Origin: Pseudomonas tumuqii
GTDB lineage: Bacteria; Pseudomonadota; Gammaproteobacteria; Pseudomonadales; Pseudomonadaceae
DNA: 47,626 nt
NCBI RefSeq assembly: GCF_013184545.1
Contig: NZ_JAAOJA010000023.1
Span: 1 to 47,626 of the forward strand
Direction: 5' to 3'
In this document: positions 24,492 to 32,407 of the stretch, piece after piece
Numbering within the stretch: the stretch's first letter is position 1
Layout of the letters: the number at the start of each line of letters is the position of its first letter
Position numbers and translations under genes: made by a program
The notes under the pieces: generated by a model
Told to the model about the DNA's origin: nothing
The model's input: the letters and a program-made list of their open reading frames with translations, nothing else
Database searches by the model: none

Positions 24492-26147
24492 CTAGAAAGT
24501 GCGCTGGACCGAGAAGGCGATGAAATCGCGATCCTTGAGCGTCTGCTTGTAGGTGTAGTGGTTCTCGGCATCGATGATCGGGGCGCCATCGCCGAAGAAA
24601 TTGGTGTAGCTGAGCGAGGCGTACCAGAGTTTCTGGTAATCGGCCTTGAGGCCGATGGTGAAGTCGCCGCCGTGCTCGGGGCTGAACGCCAGCGGGGTTA
24701 CTGACGAGCGACCGTAAGGGGTGTAGCCGACGGTAATTGGCACCTGCAGATCGACGCTGGGCATCACCTGGAAATACTGCGGTTCGAAGGTGAAACGCAG
24801 CGAGTAGGCGTCGCGCGTGGCGTTGGGATCGAGGTGGTCGGCGTTTTCCTTGACGCTCAGGCGCCGGTTGAACGCCAGTTCGCCCACCAGAGCCGCGGCA
24901 TCCCACAGGCTGGAACCGCCATACAGGTTGATCATCGACACCTGGGCATGCAGTGAGTTGCCGATCGGGTAAGCAGGATTCGAGTGGTTGTCGGCGTCCA
25001 TACCGGTCACCACCACCCCACCGGTCGCGGTCAACGGCGTATCGACACGCATCGATACTTCACCGGCGACGTTGGCCTCGCCGATGACGGTGCTGAAGCT
25101 GGCACCAAAGACCTTGATGTCCTCGGCGTAGACATTCACGTAGCTGTCGTCGGCACCCGGAATCAACGCAGCAGGGCGGAAGTAGAAGATCGGGGTCTTG
25201 TCATGGTATTTGGCGGCATAGAGACCGAACTCCCAGTCCTCAATGCTGAACTTGACCTGGGCACCGAACTGGCCGGAATCGCGGGCATCGATGTCGTCGC
25301 CGCGAACCAGCTGCCAAGGGCCCATGAACACGGATTCGGCACCATCGCCGACGAAATCGCCGTTGCTGAAATAGCTGCCGGCGCCCGGGAGACGGGTCTT
25401 GTTCCACTCGAACTGGTAGTAGGCGCCGACACTGACGGTGTCGCTCAGCTGCCAGTTGAGCGAGGCCTGCTCGGTCGGCATGAGGATTTCCTTGAACTGC
25501 GAGCCGGGCACCGATTGCAGTTTGATCAGGTCGACGGTCGACTGGGCGTTGGCGATGCCGTTGGCACCGAAGAACAGGCTTTCGCCATAGATCTGATTGA
25601 ACTGCCCCAGCCGAGCCGACAGACGCGTCGAGCCGATATCGCGGGCGCCATAGACGAAGGCATCGAGCAGTTCGCCCTTGCGCCCGTGCAGCTTCTCGGT
25701 GTCCTTGGTGAACTGGTCGTGGCGCACGCTGAGCTGGTTGGCGGTGGCCGGTGAATCGTTGTCGTTGTCCTCGTTGTAGACCGTGTCGTACCAGGCCGCG
25801 CCACTGATACGGGCGCCGACCTCCTGGTACTTGATGTCCAGCTCGGAGAGCAGATCCAGACGATTGGAGATCAGGCCGCTGCTGAAATTGCGGTCACCGT
25901 CGTCGTTGTTGAGGCTCGGATACGAGGTGCCCGGACCCGCAGCGATATTGTCCTCGCGGCCTTTGACGCGAAAGGCGCTGCTGTACTTGAGGGTGTTGTC
26001 CCAACTCGCCGAGAGGTCCTCGACGCCCGTGTCGAGCTGAAATGCATAGGCATTGAGCGACGTGCACAGGGCCACAGTCGCGCCAATGGCGCTGAGCCGG
26101 TACGGAGGCGTTCCCGAGCGGACCCGGAGTTTTTGCTGCGTTTTCAT
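24492..26147 (-). CDS. DUF1302 outer-membrane beta-barrel protein
   Basis: A 551-residue outer-membrane protein. The first 42 or so residues are basic then hydrophobic (YRLSAIGATVALCTSLNAYAFQ), fitting a signal peptide. The mature part has alternating beta strands, the DUF1302 start FQLDTGVEDLSASWDNTLKYSSAFRV (given as its opening tract) and a C-terminal phenylalanine (FSVQRTF), the usual barrel-assembly signal. The ATG at 26147 has an AGAGG site. It is the barrel of the DUF1302/DUF1329/YCF48/RND cassette and may be the outer-membrane port. The heme-binding-like gene lies 122 bp upstream in the same direction. Confidence 0.9.
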   Translation of the reverse strand: MKTQQKLRVRSGTPPYRLSAIGATVALCTSLNAYAFQLDTGVEDLSASWDNTLKYSSAFRVKGREDNIAAGPGTSYPSLNNDDGDRNFSSGLISNRLDLLSELDIKYQEVGARISGAAWYDTVYNEDNDNDSPATANQLSVRHDQFTKDTEKLHGRKGELLDAFVYGARDIGSTRLSARLGQFNQIYGESLFFGANGIANAQSTVDLIKLQSVPGSQFKEILMPTEQASLNWQLSDTVSVGAYYQFEWNKTRLPGAGSYFSNGDFVGDGAESVFMGPWQLVRGDDIDARDSGQFGAQVKFSIEDWEFGLYAAKYHDKTPIFYFRPAALIPGADDSYVNVYAEDIKVFGASFSTVIGEANVAGEVSMRVDTPLTATGGVVVTGMDADNHSNPAYPIGNSLHAQVSMINLYGGSSLWDAAALVGELAFNRRLSVKENADHLDPNATRDAYSLRFTFEPQYFQVMPSVDLQVPITVGYTPYGRSSVTPLAFSPEHGGDFTIGLKADYQKLWYASLSYTNFFGDGAPIIDAENHYTYKQTLKDRDFIAFSVQRTF

Positions 26148-26269
26148 GGAAACCTCTTCTGTTTTTTTGTTGTTGTGACAGCTGGTCTGCATCGTGCCGC
26201 GGCACGCAATAGCGGGGGTACGGGTAGCTGGATTCCTCTTGCTGCGTTCAGGTGGGGAGCGGTGCGGGG

Positions 26270-26686
26270 TCAGCGACCTTCACATCGATAGAGAAAAGCC
26301 AGGCCGGCCTCGGCGATTTGCTCGTCGAACTCGCCCTTCACACCGCTGACGGCGATGGCGCCTACGACCTGGCCTTCGAACAGGGCCGGCAGCCCACCGA
26401 CCATTGGGATGACCCCGGCCAACGAGGCGGCGCCCGTGCGACCGGAGGCCAGCATGTCTTCGAAGAAACGCGTGGGCCGCCGCGTGATGGCCGCGCTGCG
26501 AGCCTTGTCGACGGCGATTTGCGTCGAGGATTTGGAGGCGCCGGCTAACCGGCGGAAAGCCAGCAAATACCCGCCGTCATCGACGATCGCGATGGAGACA
26601 GCCCAGCCGTTGCGCAGCGCTTCTTCCTCGGCGGCGGCCAACATGCCGTCCACTTCGCTCAACTCCAGTTCGGGCTTCATACGCAT
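26270..26686 (-). CDS. GlcG/HbpS heme-binding-like protein
   Basis: A 138-residue protein of the GlcG/HbpS family: VSIAIVDDGGYLLAFRRLAGASKSSTQIAVDKARSAA in the first half, then GVIPMVGGLPALFEGQVVGAIAVSG near residues 90-115, which are the signature tracts. Some members bind heme or corrinoids and sense oxidative stress, while many lie beside catabolic genes without known function. A GAGGACA site precedes the ATG. It has no signal peptide. It is first in the export operon, directly behind three copies of the GntR-type operator motif, so it is likely induced with the Rieske and FAH operons. Confidence 0.85.
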   Translation of the reverse strand: MRMKPELELSEVDGMLAAAEEEALRNGWAVSIAIVDDGGYLLAFRRLAGASKSSTQIAVDKARSAAITRRPTRFFEDMLASGRTGAASLAGVIPMVGGLPALFEGQVVGAIAVSGVKGEFDEQIAEAGLAFLYRCEGR

Positions 26687-26732
26687 GACAGGTGTCCTCG
26701 GATGCAGGTGGCAAGGCGGTTCGTACGAGCCT

Positions 26733-26789
26733 TTATTTTGTGCATCATTTTTATATTTGTGCCTTTAAATATCTTTTATGCACAAAAAG
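26733..26789 (-). promoter_or_regulatory. Promoter of the heme-binding/export operon with GntR-type sites
   Basis: CTTTTATGCACAAAAAG (26773-26789), read on the minus strand as CTTTTTGTGCATAAAAG, matches the Rieske operator core exactly over TTTTGTGCATAAAA. Two weaker copies follow, TTTGTGCCTTTAAA (26756-26769) and TTTTGTGCATCA (26736-26747). All lie 50-105 bp upstream of the start codon. Confidence 0.65.
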
Positions 26790-27135
26790 TATTCCCGCTT
26801 CCCAACGAAGTCAAGCGAAAAAACTCCGTGGAGACGAGGGCCCATGAGGCCGACTGACCAAGCAGCCGGTTTGGCTCACCGCACGGCAGCGAGCCGAGGG
26901 AGCACCTGGGCGCTTCTGTAGCCAGGGAATGGGCAAGACTCGACCGCGCCGGTCGAGCAGCATCAGCCACAGGCAAATGCACTGGTCCGGCGTACCAATC
27001 GAAATCGAAGTCGGGTGAGTACCCGCGGCAGCATGGGGGCGGCTACGCGACCGCCTCCAGCCGCCGAGGTTGGGGTACGCCGGCAGTCATTCCAGGCTTC
27101 GCGCGCGGGAGGCGCATGGCGTCAGCCCGCGCCCC
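26790..27135. other. Non-coding stretch between the export operon promoter and DoxX
   Basis: About 345 bp in which I see no gene, RNA or repeat. A short open frame on the minus strand (26776-26982) has no ribosome site and no recognisable sequence. The stretch is downstream of the DoxX gene and upstream of the heme-binding gene, both on the minus strand. Confidence 0.5.
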
Positions 27136-27549
27136 TTAGGGCGAACTGGCACGCCGCGCATCCAGGCTCAGCGGCCCCGCGCCGAGCGCAGCAACGACCA
27201 GCATGCCGCCGACGATGGAGAGGTTCTTCATGAACTTGATCTGCGCCATGTACACCTCAGCGTCCGGTAACGCCCAATAGTTATGGAACAGCACGTTGGT
27301 CAGCAGGGTGAACAGCGCCAAACTCAGCGCCGCCCAGCGCGCCTGCCAACCCACGGCAAGGGCCAGGGCGGCGAGAACTTCGAAAACGCCGGACAGCACG
27401 GCCAAGGGGGTCGCCGCCGGCAACCCGACGCTGGCGATATAGCCCGCGGTGCCGGCGATGTCCGCCAGCTTGTCGATCCCTGCCAGGAGAAACAGCAGCG
27501 CCAGCAGCATGCGACCGGCCAGCATCAGGGGTGATTTAAAGGCATCCAT
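27136..27549 (-). CDS. DoxX-family membrane protein
   Basis: A 137-residue protein with four hydrophobic segments (LMLAGRMLLALLFLLAGIDKL, TPLAVLSGVFEVLAALALAVG, AALSLALFTLLTNVLF and NLSIVGGMLVVAALG) and the DoxX/SURF4 tract GRMLLALLFLLAGIDKLAD plus FHNYWALPD. DoxX proteins are small inner-membrane proteins found with thiol, quinone or aromatic metabolism; their activity is mostly unproven. The ATG at 27549 follows a GGAG site. It lies 64 bp after the LigK-like gene on the same strand, so the two are probably co-transcribed. It belongs to a different DoxX subgroup from the protein at 35403-35762. Confidence 0.88.
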   Translation of the reverse strand: MDAFKSPLMLAGRMLLALLFLLAGIDKLADIAGTAGYIASVGLPAATPLAVLSGVFEVLAALALAVGWQARWAALSLALFTLLTNVLFHNYWALPDAEVYMAQIKFMKNLSIVGGMLVVAALGAGPLSLDARRASSP

Positions 27550-27613
27550 CAATGCATCTCCGAGAGGTTGGGAAAAGGTGAACAAATGCAGACCGAGCAA
27601 ATCCCTCTGCGCT

Positions 27614-28303
27614 CTATCCTTCGGAACCGAACACGACATACTTCAAACCCTTCTGCGCCAAGCGCGGGCGCATGTCGTTCAGGTCGAGGCTGAGCTCGCC
27701 AGCCTCGTAGCGACGGCGCTTTTCGCCTTCGTCGGCCTCGCGCAACCGCGCGATGCCCAGCACGCGCTCGGCCTGGGCATGCGGCACGACACAGACCCCG
27801 TCGTCATCGGCGACTATCACGTCCCCGGGATGAATCAACACCCCGCCACAGACCACCGGAACCTGGACGTTGGCCAAGGTTTCCTTGACCGTCCCTTGCG
27901 CCGAGATCGCCTTCGACCAGACCGGGAAACCCATCTCGGTGAGGGTGGCGACATCGCGCACCCCGGCATCGATCACCAGCCCCCGCACGCCGCGCGCCTT
28001 GCATGCGGCGCCGAGCAGATCGCCGAAATAGCCGTCCTCGCAGGGCGAAGTCGGCACGACGATCAGGATGTCGCCAGGCCGGGCCTGCTCGACCGCCACG
28101 TGGATCATCCAGTTGTCCCCCGGCGCGACTTCGCAGGTCAGGGCGTTGCCGGCGATCTTCGCCGAGCGATAGATAGGCCGCAGGTGAGAAGCCAGCAGCC
28201 CTCTGCGGCCCTGCGCCTCATGCACGGTGGCCACACCCAATTCGCCGAGACCGAGCACTAGCCGCTCGTCCGTTCGACGCACGTTCGTCACTACGATTGC
28301 CAT
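27614..28303 (-). CDS. ligK: 4-carboxy-4-hydroxy-2-oxoadipate aldolase (LigK/GalC/ProA type)
   Basis: A 229-residue RraA-fold aldolase. It would split 4-carboxy-4-hydroxy-2-oxoadipate into pyruvate and oxaloacetate, and may also decarboxylate oxaloacetate. The aldolase subgroup is shown by EDGYFGDLLGAACKARG, the catalytic Arg-Asp pair in LVIDAGVRDVATL (R116, D117), FPVWSKAISAQGTVK and DVIVADDDGVCVVP. RraA regulators of RNase E lack the SKAIS tract. The ATG at 28303 follows AGGAA; a longer in-frame start would cover the promoter. It is the last enzyme of the protocatechuate 4,5 and gallate routes, in line with the LigJ-like gene at 29093. Confidence 0.92.
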   Translation of the reverse strand: MAIVVTNVRRTDERLVLGLGELGVATVHEAQGRRGLLASHLRPIYRSAKIAGNALTCEVAPGDNWMIHVAVEQARPGDILIVVPTSPCEDGYFGDLLGAACKARGVRGLVIDAGVRDVATLTEMGFPVWSKAISAQGTVKETLANVQVPVVCGGVLIHPGDVIVADDDGVCVVPHAQAERVLGIARLREADEGEKRRRYEAGELSLDLNDMRPRLAQKGLKYVVFGSEG

Positions 28304-28470
28304 TGCATGCTTCCTGTTGTTGGGCCAGAGACGGGTGAATGGAGTCGTCCCGGCTTTATATTGGCCGTGGCCGACGCAAGCTGCGTCGGAGCTGCCGAGC
28401 CAGATGCCAGGCTCGGCATTCATTGCGTAGACCTGTCGCGGCATCTGCTACCGATAGTATTAACAGACCA

Positions 28471-28496
28471 TAAAGTATTCAAGTACCACTTAGTAT
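28471..28496 (-). promoter_or_regulatory. Candidate operator upstream of the LigK-like gene
   Basis: The stretch begins TAAAGTATTCAAGTACC and ends TTAGTAT. It aligns with the stronger dyad at 28945-28971 in the neighbouring divergent promoter (TAAAGGTATTCAGATACC ... GGTAT) with the same order and nearly the same spacing. It lies about 170 bp upstream of the LigK start codon. Confidence 0.45.
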
Positions 28497-28538
28497 ATTT
28501 TCACCCAAGACCATTCCCTGCCCCTGCGCGCTCGGCCG

Positions 28539-28841
28539 TCAGCCGCGCTTGCTCAACGCCTTCAGTGTCTGAATGAACTCGCGCAGCGGCTGGCGCAGAC
28601 CGTCGAACAGCGGGTTGTCACGCTCGCTGAGCATGACCCCGCCGAGCAGCTTCAAGCCCACCGCAGTGGCGGCGGCCGAATCCGCATCGAGACCGCTCGC
28701 CTGGCGAACTCGCTCGGCGATCTGCACCAGGTCGTCATGGTTGTGATGGGTGAATACCAGCGCCGGCGCGGCTTCGCCGTCATCGCTCGCCGCCTCCAGC
28801 AGCGGCGCGAGAGTGACTCGGTAGCGGTGAACTCGACTCAT
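28539..28841 (-). CDS. DUF3861 protein
   Basis: A 100-residue acidic cytoplasmic protein. It matches DUF3861 by HRYRVTLAPLLEA at the start, the central FTHHNHDDLVQIAERVRQASGLDADSAAATAVGLKLLGGVMLSERDNPLFDGLR (the family core) and a short helical end. Function is unknown; homologues often lie next to small stress or metabolic genes. A GGAGTAAG site precedes the ATG. It is divergent from the LigJ-like gene and upstream of the LigK-like gene, with a 235-bp gap that has its own candidate operator. A shared operator suggests it is controlled with both enzymes. Confidence 0.8.
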   Translation of the reverse strand: MSRVHRYRVTLAPLLEAASDDGEAAPALVFTHHNHDDLVQIAERVRQASGLDADSAAATAVGLKLLGGVMLSERDNPLFDGLRQPLREFIQTLKALSKRG

Positions 28842-28944
28842 TAGCGGCTTACTCCATAGTTTTATCGATCTATGTGGCCGCGCCGCCCGCCTTGCGCGCG
28901 GAACTCGCGCGGCCGTTGACAATCCCGAACCTCGAACTGATACT

Positions 28945-28971
28945 TAAAGGTATTCAGATACCTTCAGGTAT
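28945..28971. promoter_or_regulatory. Double dyad operator in the LigJ/DUF3861 divergent promoter
   Basis: AAGGTAT-TCAG-ATACCTT (28947-28964) is a perfect 7-bp inverted repeat, and ATACCT-TC-AGGTAT (28958-28971) overlaps it as a second one. It lies between DUF3861 (28841) and LigJ (29093). The TetR-type gene downstream of LigJ is the nearest candidate regulator. Confidence 0.6.
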
Positions 28972-29092
28972 GTCAATATCTCACCAGCACGCGATGCCCG
29001 CTGCGGGCAGGCCTTTCAGGGCGCAGGCCGCCCCGGGGCGCCTGCTAGCAAGAACACTGCGAATTGCCGAGCACCAGACGAAGAGAGCACCC

Positions 29093-30115
29093 ATGATCAT
29101 CGACTGCCACTGCCACTACACGACCGAACCGCAACAGCATCATGCCTTTCGCCAGGCGCAAGTCCGCTACGCCCAGGACCGGGCGGGGACGCCGCCCCTC
29201 TACCCGGGGATCGGCGACGACGAGATTCGCGCCTCGATCGAAGACAACCAGCTACGCCTGCTGCAACAGCGCGGCATCGACATGACAGTGTTTTCGCCCC
29301 GCGCCGCCGGCATGGGCCACCATGTCGGCGACGAGAGCATCAGCCTGGCCTGGACGCGCGCCAGCAACGACCTGATCGCGCGGATAGTCGCTCTGTTTCC
29401 CCAGCACTTCTTCGGTGTCTGCCAGTTGCCGCAGTCTCCGGGCGTGCCCATCGCCCACTCGATCCACGAGCTGGAGCGCTGCGTCAAGGAATTGGGCTTC
29501 GTCGGCTGCAACCTCAACCCCGACCCGTCGGGAGGCCACTGGACCGCGCCACCGCTGACCGATCGCGCCTGGTATCCCCTCTTCGAGAAGATGATCGAAC
29601 TCGATGTGCCGGCGATGATCCACGTTTCCGGCTCATGCAACGCCTGCTTCCACACCACGGGCGCGCATTACATCAACGCCGACACCACGGCCTTCATGCA
29701 GTTGCTGCAGGGCGACCTGTTCAGCGACTTTCCCGAGTTGCGCCTGATCATTCCCCATGGCGGCGGCGCCGTGCCCTACCACTGGGGTCGCTACCGCGGG
29801 CTGGCCGACATGCTGAGCAAGCCACCCCTGACCGGCCACGTGATGAAGAATGTGTTCTTCGACACCTGCGTCTACCACCAGCCGGGCATCGATCTGCTGT
29901 TCGAGGTGATCGACATCGACAACATCCTGTTCGGCTCGGAGATGATCGGTGCGGTGCGCGGCCTCGACCCCGAGACCGGCCACCATTTCGACGACACCCG
30001 GCGCTATATCGATGCGCTCGCCATCTCGCCGCAGGACAAGCACCAGGTCTTCGAAGCAAATGCGCGGCGAGTGTATCCGCGCCTGGATGCGCAGCTCAGG
30101 GCCCGCGGGCTCTAA
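29093..30115 (+). CDS. ligJ: 4-oxalomesaconate hydratase, LigJ type (amidohydrolase family)
   Basis: A 340-residue amidohydrolase-family hydratase. It would add water to 4-oxalomesaconate to give 4-carboxy-4-hydroxy-2-oxoadipate, the substrate of the LigK-like aldolase encoded nearby. Metal ligands are visible as MIIDCHCHY (H6, H8), MIHVSG (His), the PHGGGAVPYHWGR tract and FGSEMIGAVRG. The tracts ELGFVGCNLNPDPSGGHW and VYHQPGIDLLFEVID are strongly LigJ-like. The ATG at 29093 is chosen because it starts at the conserved IIDCH strand and follows AGAGAG; upstream in-frame codons read as promoter sequence. Related decarboxylases of this family (ACMSD type) are less likely. It is unrelated in fold to the GalB hydratase. 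Confidence 0.92.
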   Translation: MIIDCHCHYTTEPQQHHAFRQAQVRYAQDRAGTPPLYPGIGDDEIRASIEDNQLRLLQQRGIDMTVFSPRAAGMGHHVGDESISLAWTRASNDLIARIVALFPQHFFGVCQLPQSPGVPIAHSIHELERCVKELGFVGCNLNPDPSGGHWTAPPLTDRAWYPLFEKMIELDVPAMIHVSGSCNACFHTTGAHYINADTTAFMQLLQGDLFSDFPELRLIIPHGGGAVPYHWGRYRGLADMLSKPPLTGHVMKNVFFDTCVYHQPGIDLLFEVIDIDNILFGSEMIGAVRGLDPETGHHFDDTRRYIDALAISPQDKHQVFEANARRVYPRLDAQLRARGL

Positions 30116-30213
30116 CGCGACATAGCGCTAGGTCGGCACTGCGGCCGTGGTCGCAGCGTGCCGATCCCGCAGTGCCACTGGTGGGCAGTGGCGAAGGCAA
30201 TCAGGGCATGTCG

Positions 30214-30828
30214 CTAGGCAGAGGGCTTAACGCTCTGTGGCAGTGCGCCATAGGCGCGCAGCAGCGCGGTCAGGGCCAGCCTGACTAGGTCGCCGGCGGT
30301 CGGCCCGGCCTTGAAACTGGCGGCGGCACCATAGGTCAGCTCGAAAACGAGGCCGCCCAGGGTTTCCGGATCCGCGGGCGCTGCGCCCTCTGGGAACATC
30401 TGCAAGAGGATCTCGCCGAGGCGCTGCCATTGGGTCCGGAACAGGGTGGCGTGGCGGTCGCCAAAGGTGGCGTCGCGGCGCGCGCGGCGGAACAGTTCGA
30501 GCGCAAGCAGGCCCCAACTGGGATCGGTCGAACGCATCAAAGCCCAGTCGCTGATGATCTCGATCATCGCCTGCGGATCCGTCTCCTCGCCGAGCAGTTC
30601 GGCGATTTCCTTCACGTCCTGCAGCGAATGAGTCTCCAGCAACTCGAGGATGATCTCTTCCTTGCTGTTGAAATTGGAGTAAAAAGCACCCTTGCTGAAA
30701 CCCGCCTCTTCGGCGATACGGTCGACGGAGGCGCTCTCATAGCCTTCGCGCGCCACTACTGCGCGCGCCGACTCCAGCAGTTTCGCCCTAGTCACCGCAC
30801 GGCTTTCTTCTCTGGATAGGCGAGCCAC
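30214..30828 (-). CDS. TetR-family transcriptional regulator
   Basis: A 204-residue regulator with an N-terminal helix-turn-helix (residues 10-58: AKLLESARAVVAREGYESASVDRIAEEAGFSKGAFYSNFNSKEE in the usual TetR order) and a helical ligand-binding domain. The GTG start at 30828 lies 6 bp after a perfect AGGAGG. It converges with the LigJ-like gene (98-bp gap). Candidate targets are the GGTAT-type dyads before the LigJ/DUF3861 and LigK genes; the dyad length fits TetR binding, but the pairing is inference. No dyad of that type is obvious in front of its own gene. Confidence 0.88.
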   Translation of the reverse strand: MARLSREESRAVTRAKLLESARAVVAREGYESASVDRIAEEAGFSKGAFYSNFNSKEEIILELLETHSLQDVKEIAELLGEETDPQAMIEIISDWALMRSTDPSWGLLALELFRRARRDATFGDRHATLFRTQWQRLGEILLQMFPEGAAPADPETLGGLVFELTYGAAASFKAGPTAGDLVRLALTALLRAYGALPQSVKPSA

Positions 30829-30917
30829 CCGCTTCCTCCTTGGATTGCACTTGGATACCCACGCCGCAGCGCGGGAATTCGCGCCAGGCGACTGGCACCC
30901 GGCGCATCTTAATCATT

Positions 30918-31046
30918 TCAACCCAGTACCGAAAGGACGCAGGCCGTCGCCCAGAAAAGCATGTGTTCCGGGCCGTGCTTCTGCCAGCGCCAGTTGCAGC
31001 CGCCGATCCCGAGAACGTCGTAGCGGCCACCGAGGAGACCGGTGAC
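30918..31046 (-). pseudogene. DoxX-family gene remnant (C-terminal part)
   Basis: On the minus strand the frame ending at 30918 contains VVTGLLGGRYDVLGIGGCNWRWQKHGPEHMLFWATACVLSVLG, given here as GGCNWRWQKHGPEHMLFW plus LSVLG at the end. This aligns with the end of the intact DoxX protein at 35403-35762 (NGFNWRWQKQGPEFMVFW and LLSVAG), about 40 residues in total. The first two thirds of the protein, including the start and first two spans, are missing. It lies directly downstream of the dehydrogenase at 31113, so an ancestral dehydrogenase-DoxX gene pair probably decayed here. Confidence 0.75.
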
Positions 31047-31112
31047 GACCGACTCCTCAGTACGCAGGTGCTGATTGCCACTGGGGATCGCTTGCACGCA
31101 ATGATCCACGCC

Positions 31113-32228
31113 TCAGGGCACGATCACATAGTTGCTGAAGCCGCCGTGGCGGGCGCCGAGGCCGGAAATCGCCTGATTGATGTCCTCCAAGCGCGCGACT
31201 TCGTGTTCGAGGATGGACAGATCGATGGTCTTCGAGCGGATCATCTCGACCATATCGTAACCCTCGGCGGAGGTGAACCAGGCCGAGCCGATGAGCTTCA
31301 TCGAGTTGTCCATCAGCCACTTCATATCGATCGGCAGTTTGCCCACCGTGCCACCCACGTTGACGATGGTGCCGCCGCGTGCCACCCCGTGCATGGCGTC
31401 ATCGAACACCTCCAGGGAGACGGCCGCGCCCAGGGCATCCACCATGAAATGCGCGCCGCGACCGCCGGTGCGGTTGCGGGCCCACTCGGCGATCGAGCCG
31501 TCGTCGGTGGAGAACACCTCTATGCGCTGCGGTGCCAGGGCCTTCACCCGCTCGAGCAGCGCGCGGTTGCGCCCGGTACCGAGGATGCGGCTCGCGCCCA
31601 TGGCCAGGGCGAACAGCGTGATGCCCAGCCCCAGGGTGCCCGAGATGCCATTGATGATCAGCGACTTGCCGGCCAGGGGGCCGCACTTGCGCAGCGCCGC
31701 GTAGCCGGTACCCAGATAGCCGAGCCGAGCCGCTTCCTCGAACGAGATGCTGTCGGCCAGTTTGACGATGGCGTGCTGCGGCGCCGCCATGTATTCGCAA
31801 AAGCCGCCGTGCGGATAGAGGTCGTAGATGGTTTGCGACTTGTCCTTGGAGAAGCCGAAGTAGCCGTTGAACACGAAGTAATCGCAGGCCACGCGGTTGT
31901 CCGACAGGCAGGCCGGGCACGAACCGCAGGCACGCACCGGGCTCACATAGACCCGGTCGCCCGACTTGAGGCCGACCACTTGCGCGCCGACTTCGACGAT
32001 CACCCCGGTGGGATCCAGACCGAATACCGCCGGCAGCTCGGGCTGCGGCAAATGCGGGCACCAAGTCGGCCAGTTGGCCAGCACATTGCCCAGGTTGGGC
32101 ACCATGCCGCAGGCCTTTACCTGCACCAGCACGTCGGTGGCCTGGGGTGCAGGGCGCGGAACGGTGTCGATGGTCATCGGGGTACCGACAGAGTGCATGC
32201 GGGCAGCGCGCATCGTTGGATGGCTCAT
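31113..32228 (-). CDS. Medium-chain alcohol dehydrogenase-like protein, second copy
   Basis: A 371-residue paralogue of the protein at 9331-10446: same length, and roughly half the residues identical by eye. The structural zinc lobe is CGSCPACLSDNRVAC and the cofactor loop INGISGTLGLG. As in the paralogue, the catalytic zinc His-Glu pair is replaced (FGLDPTGVIVEVG in place of GHE), though the Cys of KACGMVPN stays. The ATG at 32228 follows AAGGAGAC. It is divergent from the Rieske oxygenase gene across a 195-bp promoter region with the GntR-type operator, and is followed by a DoxX remnant. It is likely induced together with the oxygenase; the substrate is unknown. Confidence 0.86.
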   Translation of the reverse strand: MSHPTMRAARMHSVGTPMTIDTVPRPAPQATDVLVQVKACGMVPNLGNVLANWPTWCPHLPQPELPAVFGLDPTGVIVEVGAQVVGLKSGDRVYVSPVRACGSCPACLSDNRVACDYFVFNGYFGFSKDKSQTIYDLYPHGGFCEYMAAPQHAIVKLADSISFEEAARLGYLGTGYAALRKCGPLAGKSLIINGISGTLGLGITLFALAMGASRILGTGRNRALLERVKALAPQRIEVFSTDDGSIAEWARNRTGGRGAHFMVDALGAAVSLEVFDDAMHGVARGGTIVNVGGTVGKLPIDMKWLMDNSMKLIGSAWFTSAEGYDMVEMIRSKTIDLSILEHEVARLEDINQAISGLGARHGGFSNYVIVP

Positions 32229-32348
32229 GGGGTGTCTCCTTGCTTGTTGTTTTGGAGGTCGAGGACCGGGTAGTGGCAAGCGAAAAACAATTGACATTCT
32301 ATCTGGTATGCGAATACTACAATGCATATGGATTCCGCGCAAGATGCG

Positions 32349-32407
32349 CTTCCCTGGTATGTGTTTTATGATAACTTGTGCATGATGTTTGTTTTTGTGC
32401 ATAAAAA
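32349..32407. promoter_or_regulatory. Divergent promoter of the Rieske operon with GntR-type operator
   Basis: TTTTTGTGCATAAAAA (32392-32407) is the palindrome of the FAH promoter with one change, 16 bp before the oxygenase start. From 32349 to the ribosome site (about 32415) the sequence aligns without gaps to 11168-11234, with about 14 mismatches in 67 bp by eye. CCCTGGTATG and TTTTATGA keep the same spacing. An extra half-site ACTTGTGCATGA lies at 32374-32385. Confidence 0.72.

Noticed and set aside
26776..26982. A 68-residue minus-strand frame overlapping the export operon promoter
   Set aside because: It has no ribosome site, covers the operator and has no recognisable sequence.
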